Part shown: piece after piece, positions 6,317-8,940 of the stretch
Position numbering within the stretch: position 1 is the first letter of the stretch
Layout: each line of letters begins with the position of its first letter
From: JAHCHL01 sp964546835
GTDB lineage: Bacteria > Armatimonadota > Fimbriimonadia > Fimbriimonadales > ATM1
Reading direction: 5' to 3'
Length of the DNA: 8,940 bases
Assembly (NCBI GenBank): GCA_964546835.1
Contig: CAZJKW010000088.1
Location: 1-8,940, forward strand
Translations under genes and position numbers: made by a program
Notes under the pieces: generated by a model
Told to the model about the DNA's origin: nothing
What the model saw: the letters and a program-made list of their open reading frames with translations, nothing else
Databases searched by the model: none

Positions 6317-6318
6317 TA

Positions 6319-8181
6319 ATGTTTGCTTTAGCCCTTCTCCCAATTCTGTTTCCGCCGGTCGTAAGATCCGAAATCATTGGAACGATTCCGGTTCAAATCA
6401 TCTCGCAAAACATTACCGAAAATTTGCCGAATCCCCGAAATTTATTGGAAACACTTCCGGGAGTCTCAAATTACAGAATCGAAGGACAAATAATTGCCGA
6501 AAGTTCAAACAGAACCATTGATGGCATCCGGCCAACATTAAGGGGCGGAATGCCAACCTATGGAATCACGTTGAACGGTTTTCCGACCAATGCTCCAAAT
6601 TTTGATCTGAGCGCCGAAATGATTGAAAGGGTCGAAGTTCTTCGCGGTCCGCAAGGAACGCTTTACGGAAGAAATCGCCTTGACGGTGCGATTAACATCG
6701 CCACAAAAAGCGCCGCAGACGCCATTGATAAATGGGCAGAACAGTATAGTTATGGGGGTCCCAGTTTGAAAAATGACGGGTGGACGCAATACAAAATCAA
6801 AAGCGAAGATTGGAACGTCGTCGCAAGATTAGATTACGTTCGCGAAACAAGATTTGAAGGCTTCAGTGAACCGATAAAAGCCAATCTCGGGTCATGGAAT
6901 TTTCCGATGGGAACGTTTCGTCGTCCCGTTCGCGCGCCCAGTGTTGAAGAACTTTTCACGCCGGATAATAAAATGTTTGAAGGTGAAAATGCACTCGCAA
7001 ACCAAATTGGGGGAATTTGGTTTACGCCTGAATATCAAACGAAACTTGAAGTGAATGGTTTGACCATTCCCTGGCGAAATTTCAATCCGTCAAAACCGAT
7101 TCCGTCAAATGCCGATACCTATTTCAGCGATGTTTCGGCACAATATGGCAACCAACTCACTTCAAAGCTTCTGCTCAATTCAGGTCTTGCATTTACCGAT
7201 GTCAAGAAAATGATGAACGGAGCCGCCGCAAGAGGAGACAACATGAATTGGCTCAATTTTCCCGGTGACTCCAACGAATTGGGAAGCCCAAAATGTGGCT
7301 CAAAAATTGAATTGCCGGTAGGCACACTTTGGCAACCGGATTCATCCGATTATCAAGCGATGGGAACCATCGGCGGATTTAATTACAATTTTATGCCGGA
7401 ATTTGCTTTTGTAGGAAACTTCGAACAACAACCCCCCGGAAGAATGAGAGTCCATTGCCTAAACATGGAAGCAAAAGAACCGGCAAGTTCCGTTCGATAT
7501 TTCCCTTACTTTTGCGCCGACCCGGTTTTGCGAGCAATTCTTGAAAAGAATTCCGAGGCATCACTTCGCGGCCCGTGGCTTCAAGCGCGAACGTGGATTT
7601 ACACAGACAAAGCATCTCTCAAACAAATTAATGACCGATTAATTCCCGGAATTTCGCCGGGGAGATACATTGACGAAATGTTCGAAGTTGCCAAACTCGG
7701 CGGACTCAAACAAAAAGATTACGAAAACATAAATTTGTTTGACCCATCTTTGCTTGCGGGCACCGGAACCGACAAAGTTGCTTTATATTGGTTTGTCGGC
7801 GTTTTGGATTCCAAACACGTCAAAGCAACCGCTAACTGGCTAAACAAAAACCCACAAGAAATCCTTTCCAAATTTCAAAACGCAACTGCACTTGATTTAT
7901 TGCACCTAAAAACTCTGTTCTCTTATTTGTTTAATGCAACGTCGCCGGAAATTCGCATGGCAGCGGTTTCGCTACTATCAAAAGGCGATGCAACCATCAT
8001 CAAAGGAAAAGTTCCGGTGCCACGCGTTTCGCTGGATTCGGAAGATTCAAAAGAAGTCGAAGCGGCAATGACTTGTGTCGAAAAATTTTACGAAAAACTT
8101 CCGAAATCGAAACTCGAAATCCTTGCGAAATTTGGCCCGACGGATGCCATCAAAGCCCGCGCAGCCGCACTTCTTAAGTAA
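6319..8181 (+). CDS. Chimeric protein: signal peptide, TonB-receptor plug, shortened barrel, unknown C-terminal half
   Basis: One open frame of 620 codons. Residues 1-17 look like a signal peptide. Residues about 20-130 are a TonB-dependent receptor plug: NLLETLPGVS (41-50), then IERVEVLRGPQGTLYGRN (102-119) and GAINIATKS, all diagnostic. Residues 131-297 resemble barrel pieces, including FRRPVRAPSVEELFTP (200-215, as in receptor 'FRAPSVEELF' segments) and VSAQYGNQLTSKLLLNSGLA. That is about 170 residues where a barrel needs about 500, so a full 22-strand pore is impossible and several strands appear deleted. Residues about 309-620 match nothing in receptors. This half is soluble-looking with three Cys (326, 380, 399), contains RGPWLQARTWIYTDKASL, and ends in helices that may be repeat-like. 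I do not know its function. The gene follows flgM and its start site is buried in a hairpin. It may be a decayed receptor fused in frame to its neighbour, or a real mosaic protein. Confidence 0.75.
   Translation: MFALALLPILFPPVVRSEIIGTIPVQIISQNITENLPNPRNLLETLPGVSNYRIEGQIIAESSNRTIDGIRPTLRGGMPTYGITLNGFPTNAPNFDLSAEMIERVEVLRGPQGTLYGRNRLDGAINIATKSAADAIDKWAEQYSYGGPSLKNDGWTQYKIKSEDWNVVARLDYVRETRFEGFSEPIKANLGSWNFPMGTFRRPVRAPSVEELFTPDNKMFEGENALANQIGGIWFTPEYQTKLEVNGLTIPWRNFNPSKPIPSNADTYFSDVSAQYGNQLTSKLLLNSGLAFTDVKKMMNGAAARGDNMNWLNFPGDSNELGSPKCGSKIELPVGTLWQPDSSDYQAMGTIGGFNYNFMPEFAFVGNFEQQPPGRMRVHCLNMEAKEPASSVRYFPYFCADPVLRAILEKNSEASLRGPWLQARTWIYTDKASLKQINDRLIPGISPGRYIDEMFEVAKLGGLKQKDYENINLFDPSLLAGTGTDKVALYWFVGVLDSKHVKATANWLNKNPQEILSKFQNATALDLLHLKTLFSYLFNATSPEIRMAAVSLLSKGDATIIKGKVPVPRVSLDSEDSKEVEAAMTCVEKFYEKLPKSKLEILAKFGPTDAIKARAAALLK
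7231..7245 (+). promoter_or_regulatory. Internal Shine-Dalgarno and ATG at the fusion junction
   Basis: AGAGGAG (7231-7237) lies 5 nt before ATG 7243-7245, in frame with the long ORF (Met309). It is as strong as the sites before flgM and before ATG 6319, which share the AAGAGGA core. It falls where the receptor-like sequence ends and the unrelated half begins. Initiation here would give a 312-residue protein ending at 8181. That product would start MNWLNFPGDS and would lack a signal peptide, which argues for caution. Confidence 0.4.
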
Positions 8182-8341
8182 TCATAGAGTTCGATAGATT
8201 AAAAAACTGTTACTTAAGTCCGCAAGAAACAAAAATCAATTGCGATTCATGTCTTGCAATTCGCTGACATTATCTAATTTTGTAAACCAAAATGGCATAT
8301 TGGCTTTTTCATTAAAGAGTGATTCTTCAAACAGAGAGAGC
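8182..8341. other. Convergent intergenic region, no gene seen
   Basis: The 160 nt between the fusion gene (+) and tspO (-) hold no credible ORF. A 9-bp perfect inverted repeat, CTTAAGTAA (8173-8181, including the fusion gene stop) and TTACTTAAG (8210-8218), has a 28-nt loop, and TTAAGTAA recurs at 8350-8357. AATTGC and GCAATT form another weak dyad at about 8239-8262. None of these is clearly functional. Confidence 0.5.
8287..8309 (+). terminator. Weak possible rho-independent terminator
   Basis: CCAAAAT (8287-8293) and ATATTGG (8297-8303) can pair at 6 of 7 positions around the loop GGC, followed by C and five T. Position (about 105 nt after the fusion-gene stop) and T tract suit a terminator for the flgM transcript, but the stem is AT-rich and imperfect, so the call is tentative. 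Confidence 0.3.
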
Positions 8342-8746
8342 CTACCTGTTTAAGTAAGTGATTGTTAACTGCAAAACAGTGGCAAACAATACCCATATTA
8401 GATACGGTATGTTCACATACGCGACCCAGCCGAGACCATGCACATTGTTCCAAACGACACAAATTGCCCATACCAGTGTAATCAATACTAACAAAATGTC
8501 TACGGAAGCAAGAAAATTGTTCTTAAGCCCAAACTGAATCGGAGTAAATGCAATGTTGAACAAAAGATTAAGGACAAACGGAAGAGCCACAATAGGCGGA
8601 ATGTTGCGGATAAATGAGTTGTAAAAAACAGTGCCGAAAGAAATCAAAATAATCAAATAGAGAAAGGTCCAAACAGGCCCAAAAAGCCAACTTGGGGGTG
8701 CCCAAGTTGGCTTAATCAGTTGTGAATACCAGTCATATGTTTCCAT
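8342..8746 (-). CDS. tspO: TspO/MBR family membrane protein, four-helix form
   Basis: The protein has 134 residues. The N-terminus WYSQLIKPTWAPPSWLFGP, followed by VWTFLY, and the C-terminus IPYLIWVLFATVLQLTITYL, followed by N, are the two best signatures of tryptophan-rich TspO/MBR proteins. The second corresponds to the usual 'PY..WV.FA..LN' motif, here with Gln in place of the common Asn. Family members are integral membrane proteins that bind porphyrins and sterol-like ligands; roles in tetrapyrrole and stress control are reported. Four hydrophobic helices are visible (about 21-42, 49-70, 79-100, 105-131). Canonical TspO has five, so helix 1 is missing here. In-frame sequence above ATG 8746 reaches a TAG after 17 codons with no start codon, so the short form is real. 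AAGGA lies 13 nt upstream, a weak ribosome site. It is not linked in operon to other genes seen. Confidence 0.88.
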   Translation of the reverse strand: METYDWYSQLIKPTWAPPSWLFGPVWTFLYLIILISFGTVFYNSFIRNIPPIVALPFVLNLLFNIAFTPIQFGLKNNFLASVDILLVLITLVWAICVVWNNVHGLGWVAYVNIPYLIWVLFATVLQLTITYLNR

Positions 8747-8754
8747 TTCAAATT

Positions 8755-8784
8755 TTTTATCCTTCCGCTGCTTGCCGTGGAGGG
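8755..8784. repeat. Palindromic repeat, copy 1 (degenerate)
   Basis: TTTTATCC, a 7-nt variable part and GCTTGCCGTGGAGGG. The 8-nt left end and 15-nt right end are identical to copy 2 at 8816-8844. The right flank lacks the ATAAAA that closes the copy 2 palindrome, and the left arm pairs with the right only through a G-U wobble (CCTTCC with GGAGGG). It lies just before tspO and carries its weak AAGGA site. Confidence 0.65.
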
Positions 8785-8815
8785 TTTCGCTGCCAGTCTA
8801 ATAGGTTGGATCCAA

Positions 8816-8850
8816 TTTTATCCCCCACCGCTTGCCGTGGAGGGATAAAA
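8816..8850. repeat. Palindromic repeat, copy 2 (complete hairpin)
   Basis: TTTTATCCCCCAC (8816-8828) pairs with GTGGAGGGATAAAA (8837-8850) over 13 bp with a single bulged A, around the loop CGCTTGCC. No T run follows on either strand, so it looks more like a REP-type or non-autonomous mobile palindrome than a plain terminator. It shares its two ends with copy 1, 61 nt away. Confidence 0.65.
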
Positions 8851-8940
8851 AGGGGGTTATGACAAAGACGTTTTCCACAGTAAAACTACCAGTTCTTCAA
8901 AATCATCCTTGACAAATGGCTTTCTCGAGCACCTATAGAG
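8851..8940. other. Window edge, no confident gene
   Basis: A minus-strand frame is open from 8940 to TAA at 8857-8859 (27 codons, ending VLLWKTSLS). It could be the 3' end of a gene entering from outside, with the palindrome 7 nt beyond its stop. I do not recognise the peptide, and an open run this short is expected by chance. The plus-strand ATG at 8859 reaches a stop after 17 codons and is not credible. Confidence 0.25.

Noticed and set aside
8173..8218. 9-bp inverted repeat as terminator of the fusion gene
   Set aside because: AT-rich, 28-nt loop, no T run after the second arm; the AAGTAA repeats are plausible by chance.
8816..8850. Palindrome as a simple rho-independent terminator
   Set aside because: Neither strand has a T run after the stem, and a second partial copy is nearby, which favours a repeat element.
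1..8940. CRISPR array, tRNA or rRNA genes, insertion sequence with transposase
   Set aside because: No regularly spaced repeats, no cloverleaf or rRNA sequence and no transposase or integrase motifs were seen on reading the window.

Overview
The window looks like chromosomal housekeeping DNA from a Gram-negative-type (diderm), motile bacterium. GC is moderate, by eye in the mid-40s percent. The diderm reading rests on a TonB-receptor plug domain. The motility reading rests on an anti-sigma-28 factor behind a sigma-28-like promoter and a cyclic-di-GMP riboswitch. Several proteins (a LON-domain-only protein, a PhoPQ-related alpha/beta hydrolase, a soluble GAF-PAS kinase) are of kinds I associate with Armatimonadota (Fimbriimonadia-like) and neighbouring phyla. 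That placement is a guess from gene content, not shown by the sequence.

Layout. 1-179: 3' end of tpiA (+). 182-715: hotdog acyl-CoA thioesterase (+), 2 nt after tpiA. 712-1986: serS (-), whose stop codon overlaps the thioesterase stop convergently. 2006-3736: soluble sensor histidine kinase (-), probably co-transcribed with serS. 3737-3811: compact divergent control region with two palindromes. 3812-4480: LON substrate-binding-domain protein (+). 4511-5812: secreted PhoPQ-related alpha/beta hydrolase (+), possibly read from a leaderless mRNA. 5813-5988: sigma-28-type promoter, then a c-di-GMP-I (GEMM-I) riboswitch. 5989-6261: flgM (+). 6288-6316: perfect 11-bp hairpin burying the next Shine-Dalgarno. 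6319-8181: chimeric ORF (+) with signal peptide, TonB-receptor plug, much-shortened barrel and an unrelated C-terminal half. 8182-8341: intergenic, with a weak possible terminator. 8342-8746: four-helix TspO/MBR protein (-). 8747-8940: duplicated palindromic repeat and the window edge, no confident gene.

The most interesting part is 5832-8181. A flagellar sigma-28 promoter appears to drive an mRNA that begins with a c-di-GMP sensor, then encodes the sigma-28 inhibitor FlgM. If confirmed, this is a feedback circuit in which sigma-28 makes the message for its own inhibitor and c-di-GMP gates that message. Downstream, probably on the same transcript, lies an unusual TonB-plug fusion gene whose ribosome-binding site is sequestered in a strong hairpin. 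An excellent second Shine-Dalgarno and ATG sit at the fusion junction, so the locus may make two proteins or may be a decayed receptor fused to its neighbour.
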